From Flavihumibacter petaseus NBRC 106054 (GTDB lineage: Bacteria; Bacteroidota; Bacteroidia; Chitinophagales; Chitinophagaceae): a stretch of 64,000 nucleotides of DNA. The notes beneath the pieces are model-generated. The model did no database searches, was not told the DNA's origin, and saw nothing but the letters and a program-made list of their open reading frames with translations. The translations under genes and the position numbers were made by a program. The stretch spans positions 1-64,000 of the forward strand of contig NZ_BBWV01000006.1 of NCBI RefSeq assembly GCF_000974785.1, given 5' to 3'. Positions 52,505 to 60,280 of the stretch are shown piece by piece (the first letter of the stretch is position 1; the number at the start of each line of letters is the position of its first letter).

Positions 52505-54418
52505 TCAGGCCAGGGGTACACTCAGCGTTACCACGGTACCACTTTCGGAGCGAATGCCAAAATGGCCATCCACAGTTTCCATGCGTTTGCGCATATTGGA
52601 TAGCCCATTGCTGAAAGCACGTATTTTGTCTGGCTGCATGCCCACGCCGTTGTCTTTGATGAGGATAACGAGGTGGGGACCAAGCTTAAACTGGATGAGT
52701 ACTTCGCTGGCCCTGGCGTGCTTGGCGATATTATTCAGTGCTTCCTTGATGCAAAGAAAGATGTTTCGCCTTTTTTCTCCGGTGAGTTCAATCCCTGCCA
52801 CATTTTCGGGATACTCAATTCGCCACCGGATGTCAGTATTTTCCAGAAATTCCGCTGCATAGCTTCTTACATAGGCGATCATGTTGTCAACCGTGTCGTT
52901 GGTGCTTTTCATCGTCCAGATGATCGTGTTCATCTTACTGATAAGGTCATTGGCTGACACCGAAATTTTTTCAATCTCGGGCAATGCATGTTCTTTCAGC
53001 TTGGTTTTGGCAAGTTCACTCATCAGGCGTATTGCCGTTACGCCTGACCCCAGTTCATCATGCATGTCGGCTGAAATGCGGTTTCTTTCGTCCTGCTTTG
53101 CTGCGAGAATAGCCATTCTTCTTTCATAGGCTTCTTTCTCATAGTCCATGAGCAGCCTTTCTTTTTCCCTGGCCCTGTCACTGATATCTTTCTTATTCTT
53201 AAAAGAGAGGGCAACCAGGAAAAATACCAGCTCAAACAATATCCCCATTTCATACCAGAACAGGGAGTCATTGGAAAGCGCCGTCAGCTGGTCGTTAAAC
53301 CGGCGGGCTGTATTGATCAGGAATAATGAAAGGAAGCCACCCAGGAACAGGAAGGTATGTCCGATAGCGAGGTATCGCAGGATATAACTCCGGTTGACAA
53401 CGGCGTAGATGATGAAAAAGATCGTACTGAACGACCAGGCGTATTTGATCAGGTTTTCAACAAGGTTTTGCAACGGGAAGTTGTTGGTGAAAAAATTGAG
53501 ATAGGTAAAAAGGATAAGTCCCGAAACCGTAATCACCTGCTGGGCATAGAGAATAATATTAAGGAGGGGGAATTCGGTTTTTGAACCGATAAAGGTGCGC
53601 AGGAAGATAAAATAGAAGAGTGTTCCCGTGCCCTGTAATACAAAGTCAAAATAGGATTCGAAAAAAAAATTGCTGTCGGTTGGTGTTTTGTACAGGTAGG
53701 CTTTAAAGAAGAACATCAGGCCAAGCATAAAAGCATAGGCTGCATAATAAATGAATTCTATGCTTCGGTTCATATAAAAACCAGCAAGGGAGTAGAATAT
53801 CATCATGAGCATGATGCCACACACCAGGTAGGTGATAATGGCATTGAGCTTTTTTTCGTTCTGGAACTGGCTGAGCAGGGTAGGGAGATAGAATCCGTAG
53901 GTGAGGCAGGGCGTGATGGTGTTTACGGTGGTTTTGATAAAGCCCAGTTCCGCGATGTAATTTCCTGTTTCACCCGGCCGGAGGGAAAGCTTTCTTACCG
54001 TATGACTATTGAAAGTCTTTTGGGTAATGGCGGAAGTTACCGGTTCATATTTTCCGGTTTCAGGGTGCCGCCGGAAAAGGTTAATGGTGTTGAAATAAAA
54101 TCCGGGCAGGAAATCGACCTCTGTTTGACGGTCAAGGTCATTTTTGACAACAAATTGGAGGTAGCAGGCTTTGCTGACGTAACGCGCTGCCACTTTGCGG
54201 TCAGCTGACGAAGGCAGGGGTTGACTGCCTGGTAAGGCGTACAGGGAATCTGTTTTTACAAGGTTCGCGGTATCGAAATAAATCCGGGCTTCCCTGCCTA
54301 TAGGAAGATAGAGCTGAAACCGGCTGAGGCAAATGGTGTCGGCAGGGGAGCCATGGGGCTGGGAGATGCCGGATAAAACCATTAGGATCAGGCAGCTAGT
54401 AATGGCAAAAATCCGCAT
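52505..54418 (-). CDS. 7TMR-DISM sensor histidine kinase
   Basis: A 637-residue sensor kinase. After a signal peptide, a periplasmic 7TMR-DISM extracellular domain (about residues 25-175, including VSKACYLQFVVKNDLDRQ) leads to seven membrane helices (about 185-390, such as YAAYAFMLGLMFFFKAYLYK). A coiled coil and a HisKA_3 domain follow, with the phospho-accepting histidine in NRISADMHDELGSGVTAIRL near 450. The ATPase domain has CIKEALNNIAKHARAS and IKDNGVGMQPDKI. No response regulator with a DNA-binding domain is adjacent; the nearest downstream gene is the single-domain regulator of the phytochrome operon, 71 bp away. Confidence 0.92.
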   Translation of the reverse strand: MRIFAITSCLILMVLSGISQPHGSPADTICLSRFQLYLPIGREARIYFDTANLVKTDSLYALPGSQPLPSSADRKVAARYVSKACYLQFVVKNDLDRQTEVDFLPGFYFNTINLFRRHPETGKYEPVTSAITQKTFNSHTVRKLSLRPGETGNYIAELGFIKTTVNTITPCLTYGFYLPTLLSQFQNEKKLNAIITYLVCGIMLMMIFYSLAGFYMNRSIEFIYYAAYAFMLGLMFFFKAYLYKTPTDSNFFFESYFDFVLQGTGTLFYFIFLRTFIGSKTEFPLLNIILYAQQVITVSGLILFTYLNFFTNNFPLQNLVENLIKYAWSFSTIFFIIYAVVNRSYILRYLAIGHTFLFLGGFLSLFLINTARRFNDQLTALSNDSLFWYEMGILFELVFFLVALSFKNKKDISDRAREKERLLMDYEKEAYERRMAILAAKQDERNRISADMHDELGSGVTAIRLMSELAKTKLKEHALPEIEKISVSANDLISKMNTIIWTMKSTNDTVDNMIAYVRSYAAEFLENTDIRWRIEYPENVAGIELTGEKRRNIFLCIKEALNNIAKHARASEVLIQFKLGPHLVILIKDNGVGMQPDKIRAFSNGLSNMRKRMETVDGHFGIRSESGTVVTLSVPLA

Positions 54419-54450
54419 ACAGCAAAATACAATTTCTTTAGGTGTAAATG

Positions 54451-54458
54451 TATATTTG
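54451..54458 (+). promoter_or_regulatory. -7 box of ftsK, 5 nt from the start codon
   Basis: Reads TATATTTG, then TGGCT, then the ftsK ATG at 54464. It is an exact TAnnTTTG match that predicts a leaderless or nearly leaderless transcript. Confidence 0.6.
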
Positions 54459-54463
54459 TGGCT

Positions 54464-56977
54464 ATGGCAAATAAGCTGAAATCCAAGAAAAAGCCACTAC
54501 CCGACCCCGTTGATCTGAGGCCCGAGAAGGAGGAAAAGGTCGAAGTGCGTTCTGTTCTCAGGGACGAACGCACGCATAAAATTTCCGGAGCGCTGCTTTT
54601 GCTGCTTTCTGTATTCCTGTTTATTGCCTTTACATCATACCTCTTTACCTGGCAGGAGGACCAGGATAAAGTGTTTCAGGGTACTTCCCGGTTCTTATTC
54701 GGAGACGATATAAGGGTTGCCAATCTGTTGGGACGGCTCGGTGCATGGGTGTCACATTTTTTCTTTTTCAAGGGATTCGGGCTGGCCAGCTTTTTTCTTT
54801 GCAGCATCTTTTTTATGGCAGGGGCGAACCTGCTTTTTGGCAAAAAAGTCTTTCGTCTCTGGCGGAACCTGAGGTATGTGCTCGTGGGATTATTGTATTT
54901 CAGTGTTGCTTTTGCCTTTTTTTCCGGTAAGAGCGCGTTTCCCTGGGGCGGTGCGGTGGGGAATATGATCAGTGAATGGATGTCCAGTTTCCTGGGAAAG
55001 ATCGGAACGGGTGCCTTGTTGTTGTTGGGAGGAGTAGCATATTTTATCTGGCGGTTCAACCCGGTATTTGAAGTACCCAAAATGCCAGCGCTGCCTGTTC
55101 GCAACAAGGAAAGAAACCCTGAGCCGGTTCCTGATCCGACTGTTGACGACGCTGATGAGCCTAAACTTTTTATTGAAGAAACGCCCAGAAACAAGCGAAA
55201 CAACCTCAAGAAAGAAACGGGGCCTGTGGTTCCTCCGCCGGAAATAATTAGCCCGGAATCTATTCCCCTGCAAATGATTGAGCGGGAGGACTTTCAGGAG
55301 CCGGAAAATACCATACCGCCTTTTGCCGAGCCTGAGGTACCGGTAATTGTCCCGGTGCAGGAAGTCCCCCTGCCGCCACTGAAACCGGCCATTCCGCAAG
55401 CTGACCTTGAGCTGGAAATCAAAGAGGTGACTCCCGAGGAAACGCCTGATGGGGAAGTGCATGAAGATCTTCCGCCATATGAACCTACGCTTGATCTCCG
55501 CGATTACAGGTTTCCATCCATGGATCTCCTGGAGACCCACGGAAGCGAAAAGATTGTTCAGGATCCGGCGGAGCTGGAAGCGAACAAGAACCAGATTATC
55601 AATACGCTGAAGAATTACGACATCCAGATTCAGAAGATATTCGCTACGGTTGGTCCAACAGTAACCCTGTATGAGATCGTTCCGGCAGCCGGTGTCAGGA
55701 TCTCCAGGATCAAGAATCTTGAGGACGATATTGCACTGAGTCTTGCCGCTCTCGGGATCCGGATCATAGCCCCGATTCCGGGAAAAGGCACTATTGGTAT
55801 AGAAGTGCCGAACGTCAAGAAAACCGTGGTGAGCATGAAGACGTTACTGACGGCAGACAAATTCCAGCACAGCAATTTCAGTTTACCGATCGCCATTGGA
55901 AAAAAGATTGACAATGAAAATTTCATTGTGGACCTTGCTGCGATGCCACACCTCCTGATGGCTGGTGCTACTGGCCAGGGTAAATCCGTCGGCCTGAATG
56001 CTATCCTGGTATCACTGTTGTATAAGAAGCACCCGTCACAGCTGAAATTTGTACTGGTAGACCCCAAGAAAGTTGAACTGAGTATTTACCGGACCATCGA
56101 AAAACACTTCCTCGCAAAGTTACCAGGGGAGGAAGAAGCGATTATTACGGATACGAAAAAAGTAGTCCATACACTGAATGCCCTGTGTATTGAAATGGAT
56201 AACCGGTATGACCTTCTTAAAGAAGCCGGTACCCGGAACATCCGCGAATACAATGAGAAATTTGTCAAACGCAGGTTGAATCCTCAGAAAGGACATCAGT
56301 TTCTGCCATTCATGGTATTGGTGATCGATGAGTTTGCCGATCTGATCATGACGGCGGGCAAAGAGGTTGAAATGCCTATTGCGCGTCTGGCGCAGTTGGC
56401 CAGGGCAGTAGGAATCCACCTGATCATCGCTACACAGCGCCCTTCGGTGAATATTATAACGGGTACCATCAAGGCAAACTTTCCGGCAAGGATTGCCTTT
56501 AAAGTGTCTTCCAAAATTGATAGCCGCACCATTCTTGATGCCGGTGGCGCAGAACAGCTGATCGGTAAGGGTGATATGCTTATTTCCTATAACGGTGAAC
56601 TCACCCGGTTGCAATGTGCATTTGTTGATACGCCCGAAGTAGAGAGTGTAACGGATTTTATCGGCCGTCAGCGCGGCTATCCGCAGGCGTTTCTGTTGCC
56701 GGAATACGTGGATGAGAAAGAAATGGAAGGAAAGGATTTTGACCTGAATGACAAGGATCCGTTATTCGGGGATGCAGCGAGACTGATCGTTCAGAACCAG
56801 ATCGGATCGACTTCATTGCTGCAGCGGCGAATGAAGCTCGGATACAACCGGGCAGGCAGGCTGATGGATCAATTGGAGCAGGCAGGTGTTGTTGGCCCGA
56901 ACCTCGGCAGTAAAGCCCGGGAAGTGATCATTAAAACAGAGGCTGAACTGGATGAATATCTTACACAAATTCCCTGA
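54464..56977 (+). CDS. ftsK: DNA translocase FtsK/SpoIIIE
   Basis: An 837-residue septal DNA pump that clears chromosome ends from the closing division site. Four or five N-terminal membrane helices (about residues 43-200, FtsK_4TM) are followed by a Pro/Glu-rich linker (about 215-345), the alpha-beta motor domain with Walker A GATGQGKSVGLNAIL (starting at residue 500) and Walker B FMVLVIDEFADLIM. The C-terminal gamma winged helix (about 770-837) has STSLLQRRMKLGYNRAGRLM. The ATG at 54464 is preferred to a GTG at 54458, which lies inside the -7 box. It is divergent from the 7TM kinase gene. Confidence 0.96.
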   Translation: MANKLKSKKKPLPDPVDLRPEKEEKVEVRSVLRDERTHKISGALLLLLSVFLFIAFTSYLFTWQEDQDKVFQGTSRFLFGDDIRVANLLGRLGAWVSHFFFFKGFGLASFFLCSIFFMAGANLLFGKKVFRLWRNLRYVLVGLLYFSVAFAFFSGKSAFPWGGAVGNMISEWMSSFLGKIGTGALLLLGGVAYFIWRFNPVFEVPKMPALPVRNKERNPEPVPDPTVDDADEPKLFIEETPRNKRNNLKKETGPVVPPPEIISPESIPLQMIEREDFQEPENTIPPFAEPEVPVIVPVQEVPLPPLKPAIPQADLELEIKEVTPEETPDGEVHEDLPPYEPTLDLRDYRFPSMDLLETHGSEKIVQDPAELEANKNQIINTLKNYDIQIQKIFATVGPTVTLYEIVPAAGVRISRIKNLEDDIALSLAALGIRIIAPIPGKGTIGIEVPNVKKTVVSMKTLLTADKFQHSNFSLPIAIGKKIDNENFIVDLAAMPHLLMAGATGQGKSVGLNAILVSLLYKKHPSQLKFVLVDPKKVELSIYRTIEKHFLAKLPGEEEAIITDTKKVVHTLNALCIEMDNRYDLLKEAGTRNIREYNEKFVKRRLNPQKGHQFLPFMVLVIDEFADLIMTAGKEVEMPIARLAQLARAVGIHLIIATQRPSVNIITGTIKANFPARIAFKVSSKIDSRTILDAGGAEQLIGKGDMLISYNGELTRLQCAFVDTPEVESVTDFIGRQRGYPQAFLLPEYVDEKEMEGKDFDLNDKDPLFGDAARLIVQNQIGSTSLLQRRMKLGYNRAGRLMDQLEQAGVVGPNLGSKAREVIIKTEAELDEYLTQIP

Positions 56978-57025
56978 TTAAACCCCCGGCAGTTTGATTG
57001 GTCTGATGATTGCATCTAAACAGTA

Positions 57026-57033
57026 TATCTTTG
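57026..57033 (+). promoter_or_regulatory. -7 box of lolA
   Basis: Reads TATCTTTG, an exact TAnnTTTG match, 22 nt before the lolA ATG at 57056. It lies in the 78-bp gap after ftsK. Confidence 0.45.
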
Positions 57034-57055
57034 ACCCCTATTTTAAAATACCTGT

Positions 57056-57709
57056 ATGACTAAATCGTTTGCCGCACTGGCACTGGTTTTTGGCCTTCTG
57101 ATCAACAATATTGCCAGCGCACAGAATGACCCTGCCGCAAAGCAGATCCTGGATGCTGTCAGCGCTAAGTTCAAAACATTCAAGGCAGTACAATCTAATT
57201 TTACCCTTCAGGTGGAAGACGGTAATGGTAAAGTACAGGGCGCCAAGAAAGGTATTGTGTACATGAAAGAGGGTAAATATAAAGTGGATATTACTGGCCA
57301 GGAGATCTTTTGTGATGGTAAGAATATCTGGACTTATGATAAGGCTGCCAATGAAGTGACGATCACCAAATTTGATGGCGGACAGAACACGATTACTCCT
57401 CAAAAGCTTTTCACAAACTTTTATGATAAGGACTTCCTCTACAAACTGAACGGCGAAAAAAAGACCGGCAATAAGGTTTTGCAGGAGATTGAACTGACAC
57501 CTACCGATAAATCAAAGCCCTTTCACAAGGTTTACGTTTATGTAGATAAGGCCACAAAAGCGATCACGCAAACCAAAGTGCTGGAGAAGAACGGTAACAA
57601 ATACACGTATTCTGTTGTAAGCATGAACGGGAAGGCAACGATCAGCGACGATTTCTTCGTGTTTAATAAGGCAAAATATCCCGGAGTAGAAGAAGTGGAT
57701 CTCCGGTAA
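57056..57709 (+). CDS. lolA: outer membrane lipoprotein carrier LolA family protein
   Basis: A 217-residue periplasmic chaperone of the LolA family, which ferries lipoproteins from the inner to the outer membrane. A signal peptide (about residues 1-22, ALALVFGLLINNIASAQ) precedes the half-barrel domain: ILDAVSAKFKTFKAVQSNFT, KKGIVYMKEGKYKVDITGQE, FCDGKNIWTYDKAANEVTI. The length and the order of these motifs match. It lies 78 bp downstream of ftsK with its own -7 box. Its stop is separated by 1 bp from the stop of the convergent AraC gene. Confidence 0.9.
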   Translation: MTKSFAALALVFGLLINNIASAQNDPAAKQILDAVSAKFKTFKAVQSNFTLQVEDGNGKVQGAKKGIVYMKEGKYKVDITGQEIFCDGKNIWTYDKAANEVTITKFDGGQNTITPQKLFTNFYDKDFLYKLNGEKKTGNKVLQEIELTPTDKSKPFHKVYVYVDKATKAITQTKVLEKNGNKYTYSVVSMNGKATISDDFFVFNKAKYPGVEEVDLR

Positions 57710-57710
57710 T

Positions 57711-58697
57711 TCATGCCCTGATTTCGCTGGGCAGGATGTTGAATTCTTTCCGGAAAGCGGCTGCAAAATTGCTCAGGTTGGAATATCCCACCTGGAGACC
57801 TACTTCCTTAACAGTAAAATCTCCGCTGAGCAGCATATCCCTGGCAACGTTCATGCGCTGTTTCTGGTAATAGGCATATATGCTGGTACCGTAAACCTCT
57901 TTAAACAGTTTCTTCAGCTTTGCTGAGCTCATGGCTGCTTCCTGTGCCAGCTGGTCGATGGTAGGAGGGCGGTTGTGTACATTCTGGGTAAGTAAAGCCT
58001 CCACATGCATGAGTTGATGCACGTCGTGTTTCGAGATCCGCGGGGGTGTGAGTAAGGTTCTGCTTTTTTCATACAGCCTGCTGAAAAATCGTTCGATCAG
58101 AAGCGTAATGCGGTTCTGTACTGTTGCTGTATGCAGGGGACTGTCAATATCTGATGTAATGATCTCATTAAAATACCTGCGGTATTCATTGTCGATCGGT
58201 TCGATGGTATAACTGCCCGTTTTCAGGTTGAGGTAGGTTGCCATCACTTCGTCAGGATCAGTGATGTGCAGGTGTTGGGCGAGCCACTCCTTGCTGAAAA
58301 TAATATTGATCCCTTTGATCACTGATCCTTTTCTGCCGAGATAGGAAATGTCGAATAACGTGCTGGTGAGGTAAACGCCTGCATGATGTTCATTGGTGGT
58401 GGTCAGTACTTCTCCGTCGATCTTGAGGGTCATCTCATCTTCGATCTTCAGGTCTTCATACCGCAATACATAAAACTCCCTGGGTATCCGTTGCCTTTTC
58501 AGATAGAGCTGATCATTGAGGCGATAATCGGAAATGATCGCCTGTAGACCATTCGGCATTTCTACAAATTCGATATGGCCCGAAGCCACTGATTCCGGGA
58601 AGATCAGTTTCCCGTCTTTTACAGTCGTTCCAAGGGCAGCGGCCATATCGGTTATAACCTGCCGGTAGTTGTAGGAATTATATTCAAAGCTGAACAA
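57711..58697 (-). CDS. AraC family transcriptional regulator
   Basis: A 328-residue DNA-binding regulator. The C-terminal AraC double helix-turn-helix (about residues 235-328) has IDQLAQEAAMSSAKLKKLFK and VKEVGLQVGYSNLSNFAAAF, ending FNILPSEIRA. The N-terminal part (about 1-225) is a possible ligand-binding domain that I do not recognise. The start is uncertain: TTG at 58697, preceded by AAAAGGAT, gives 328 residues; the first ATG would remove 17. Its targets are unknown; ubiX is 35 bp upstream on the same strand and may share a transcript. Confidence 0.88.
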   Translation of the reverse strand: MFSFEYNSYNYRQVITDMAAALGTTVKDGKLIFPESVASGHIEFVEMPNGLQAIISDYRLNDQLYLKRQRIPREFYVLRYEDLKIEDEMTLKIDGEVLTTTNEHHAGVYLTSTLFDISYLGRKGSVIKGINIIFSKEWLAQHLHITDPDEVMATYLNLKTGSYTIEPIDNEYRRYFNEIITSDIDSPLHTATVQNRITLLIERFFSRLYEKSRTLLTPPRISKHDVHQLMHVEALLTQNVHNRPPTIDQLAQEAAMSSAKLKKLFKEVYGTSIYAYYQKQRMNVARDMLLSGDFTVKEVGLQVGYSNLSNFAAAFRKEFNILPSEIRA

Positions 58698-58732
58698 ATG
58701 ATCCTTTTTTGTACTATTAAGATAGTGAACTT

Positions 58733-59296
58733 TTATTGGCTACCCCACCTGAAGGTGTCGATCTTCAGCCCCGCGAGGTCTAAAACCCTGTCTACTACTG
58801 TAGCTGCAACGGCTTCTATGGTGTCCGGTTTACTGTAAAATGAAGGGGACGCAGGACAGATAATGCCGCCTGCGAGGGTAACAGTTTCCATATTCCGGAT
58901 ATGGATCAGGTTATAGGGGGTGTCCCGGACAACACAAATGAGCTTTCTTCTTTCCTTGAGAATAACATCTGCCGCCCTGGTGATCAGATCATTGCTGATG
59001 CCGGTAGCAATCCTTCCCAGGGTACCCATTGAGCAGGGAATGACGATCATTGTCTGAAATTGTCCGGATCCGGACGCGAAAGGCGCGTGAAAATCGTTCT
59101 TATCATAGAAACGGACAGCAGGGTAGGCATTATATGCGTCATGACCGAGTTCTGTATGCCAGACAGTTTTCGCATTTTCCGTCATCACCACGGCCAGTTC
59201 AGCATACTGCCCGGTGATCCTGGTCAGCTTGTCCAGCAGGATTTTGGGATAGATTGCCCCACTGGCTCCGGTAACGGCTATAACAATTTTTTGCAT
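58733..59296 (-). CDS. ubiX: UbiX family flavin prenyltransferase
   Basis: A 187-residue enzyme that joins a dimethylallyl group to FMN, making prenylated FMN for UbiD-type decarboxylases. The flavin-binding start is IVIAVTGASGAIYPKILLDK. Further family motifs are FASGSGQFQTMIVIPCSMGT, ISNDLITRAADVILKERRKL and ICVVRDTPYNLIHIRNMETV, with LAGGIICPASPSFYSKP at the end of the core. No UbiD gene is in the window. It is divergent from the thioredoxin gene at 59336 with 39 bp between. Confidence 0.94.
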   Translation of the reverse strand: MQKIVIAVTGASGAIYPKILLDKLTRITGQYAELAVVMTENAKTVWHTELGHDAYNAYPAVRFYDKNDFHAPFASGSGQFQTMIVIPCSMGTLGRIATGISNDLITRAADVILKERRKLICVVRDTPYNLIHIRNMETVTLAGGIICPASPSFYSKPDTIEAVAATVVDRVLDLAGLKIDTFRWGSQ

Positions 59297-59335
59297 GGGC
59301 AGTTGTTATATTGCAATCAACGAAACAAAGGTAAT

Positions 59336-59860
59336 ATGGTTAAGCACATAATTTTCATGTTATTCCTGTGTACCGGAATAACAGCTTATGGCCAGGAAAC
59401 AACGGAAAAGGGTATGCGCTGGATGACCCTGGCGGAAGCAGAGGAAGCTGCAAAAAAGGAGCCTCGTCCTATCCTGATTGATCTGTACACAGACTGGTGC
59501 GGCTGGTGCAAGGTTATGGACAAACGCACATACCGCAACGAAAAAGTGATCAAATACCTGCACAGCAGGTTTTACCCTGTAAAGCTGGATGCCGAAACAA
59601 AGTCGACCTTATCTTATAAAGGCAAAGCCTTTTCCTATAATACCCAGTATAAGACCAATGAAATAGCATTGTACCTTACGGGTGGACAACTTTCATACCC
59701 TACAACGGTGATTATTCCCACCACGGGCGAAGACCCCCAACCCATACCTGGCTACCTGGCTCCCGGTGAGCTGGAACTGATCGTGAAATTCTTCGGAGAA
59801 GGAGCTTACAGAAAGCAGGAATTCACGGCTTACCAAAAAGTGTTTAAGGGTGAATGGTGA
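59336..59860 (+). CDS. exported thioredoxin-fold protein
   Basis: A 174-residue periplasmic thioredoxin-like protein. The signal peptide spans about residues 1-19 (ITAYGQ). The redox motif is IDLYTDWCGWCKVMDKRTY (Cys55, Cys58), as in DsbD-gamma/DUF255-like domains. TGGQLSYPTTVIIPTTG carries the cis-proline and PGYLAPGELELIVKFFG forms the last helix. The ATG at 59336 begins the signal peptide; the frame open to 59060 is antisense to ubiX. The partner is unknown; a role in disulfide reduction or folding is inferred from the motif. Confidence 0.88.
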   Translation: MVKHIIFMLFLCTGITAYGQETTEKGMRWMTLAEAEEAAKKEPRPILIDLYTDWCGWCKVMDKRTYRNEKVIKYLHSRFYPVKLDAETKSTLSYKGKAFSYNTQYKTNEIALYLTGGQLSYPTTVIIPTTGEDPQPIPGYLAPGELELIVKFFGEGAYRKQEFTAYQKVFKGEW

Positions 59861-59882
59861 CTTCCTTAAGATATTTTAACAA

Positions 59883-59936
59883 GCTTGCAACGTTTCTTTA
59901 GCAATTGACATCTAACCTATGGTTTTTCATAGGATA
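59883..59936 (+). repeat. 54-nt direct repeat, copy A
   Basis: Starts GCTTGCAAC and ends TTTTCATAGGATA. Copy B at 60093-60146 has the same length without gaps, with the two ends and an internal ACATCT conserved at the same offsets. Copy A contains a 6-bp hairpin (59916-59921 with 59928-59933) and lacks the exact -7 box of copy B. It lies in the 420-bp gap between the convergent thioredoxin and oxoamine synthase genes. Confidence 0.6.
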
Positions 59937-59948
59937 TTGGATATAATA

Positions 59949-59972
59949 CGGACGGGATTTCTATCCCGTCCG
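59949..59972 (+). terminator. strong hairpin after the thioredoxin gene
   Basis: A perfect 10-bp GC-rich stem (CGGACGGGAT with its complement, loop TTCT) 89 bp after the thioredoxin stop. It is followed by CTTTTA, only four T residues, so termination may be weak. A structured RNA element is the alternative. Confidence 0.5.
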
Positions 59973-60028
59973 GCTTTTAGCCAAAGGCTTATGTATAAAA
60001 CCAGCCTACGGGATGCCCAAATCGGACA

Positions 60029-60092
60029 GGGAACTACTTAGACCGGCTTGATTACGGTCAAAATCACCCTTTTGCCCTAAAAAAAAGTTCCC
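60029..60092 (+). other. possible nested stem-loop in the 59.9-60.3 kb intergenic region
   Basis: Outer arms GGGAACT (60029-60035) and AGTTCCC (60086-60092) are complementary and enclose an inner hairpin GACCG (60041-60045) with CGGTC (60055-60059). Between inner stem and outer right arm lies an A-rich stretch. It may be part of a structured RNA, but short stems like these can arise by chance. Confidence 0.3.
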
Positions 60093-60146
60093 GCTTGCAA
60101 CCAATGTTTCCTCATTAACATCTTATATTTGAATTTTCATAGGATA
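60093..60146 (+). repeat. 54-nt direct repeat, copy B, with an exact -7 box
   Basis: Related to copy A at 59883-59936 (same length, conserved GCTTGCAAC and TTTTCATAGGATA ends). It contains TATATTTG at 60124-60131, an exact TAnnTTTG promoter box on the plus strand; copy A has AACCTATG at the same offset. It is followed 33 nt later by a strong terminator. Confidence 0.55.
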
Positions 60147-60204
60147 AGGTTTAATGGTTAATGGTATTTGATTAGTGCATCCCGCCGCAAGGCGGGATTT
60201 TTTT
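60134..60204 (+). ncRNA. candidate small RNA of about 70 nt
   Basis: An exact -7 box (60124-60131) would start transcription near 60134-60138, and a near-perfect intrinsic terminator ends at about 60204. No open frame with a plausible protein lies between. The distance from the thioredoxin stop (over 270 nt) and the separate hairpin at 59949 make it unlikely to be only that gene's 3' end. No known RNA family was recognised. Confidence 0.3.
60179..60204 (+). terminator. intrinsic terminator on the plus strand
   Basis: A perfect 8-bp stem ATCCCGCC with GGCGGGAT around a GCAA tetraloop, followed by seven T residues. It ends transcription on the plus strand, either of the thioredoxin gene by readthrough or of the candidate small RNA. 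Confidence 0.85.
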
Positions 60205-60234
60205 GTCCCTTTTGCCTGATCGGGCCAACCGGGC

Positions 60235-60260
60235 AAAAAAAAGCCCGCCGAAGCGGGCCT
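60235..60260 (-). terminator. intrinsic terminator of the oxoamine synthase gene
   Basis: On the minus strand a 6-bp stem GCCCGC with GCGGGC closes a TTCG tetraloop and is followed by eight T residues. It lies 20 bp after the stop of the gene at 60281-61537. Confidence 0.85.
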
Positions 60261-60280
60261 GTTGGAAAAAGATCGTTCAG

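Noticed and set aside
56120-56614. 164-codon minus-strand frame opposite ftsK
   Set aside because: Antisense to the conserved motor domain and without any recognisable pattern.
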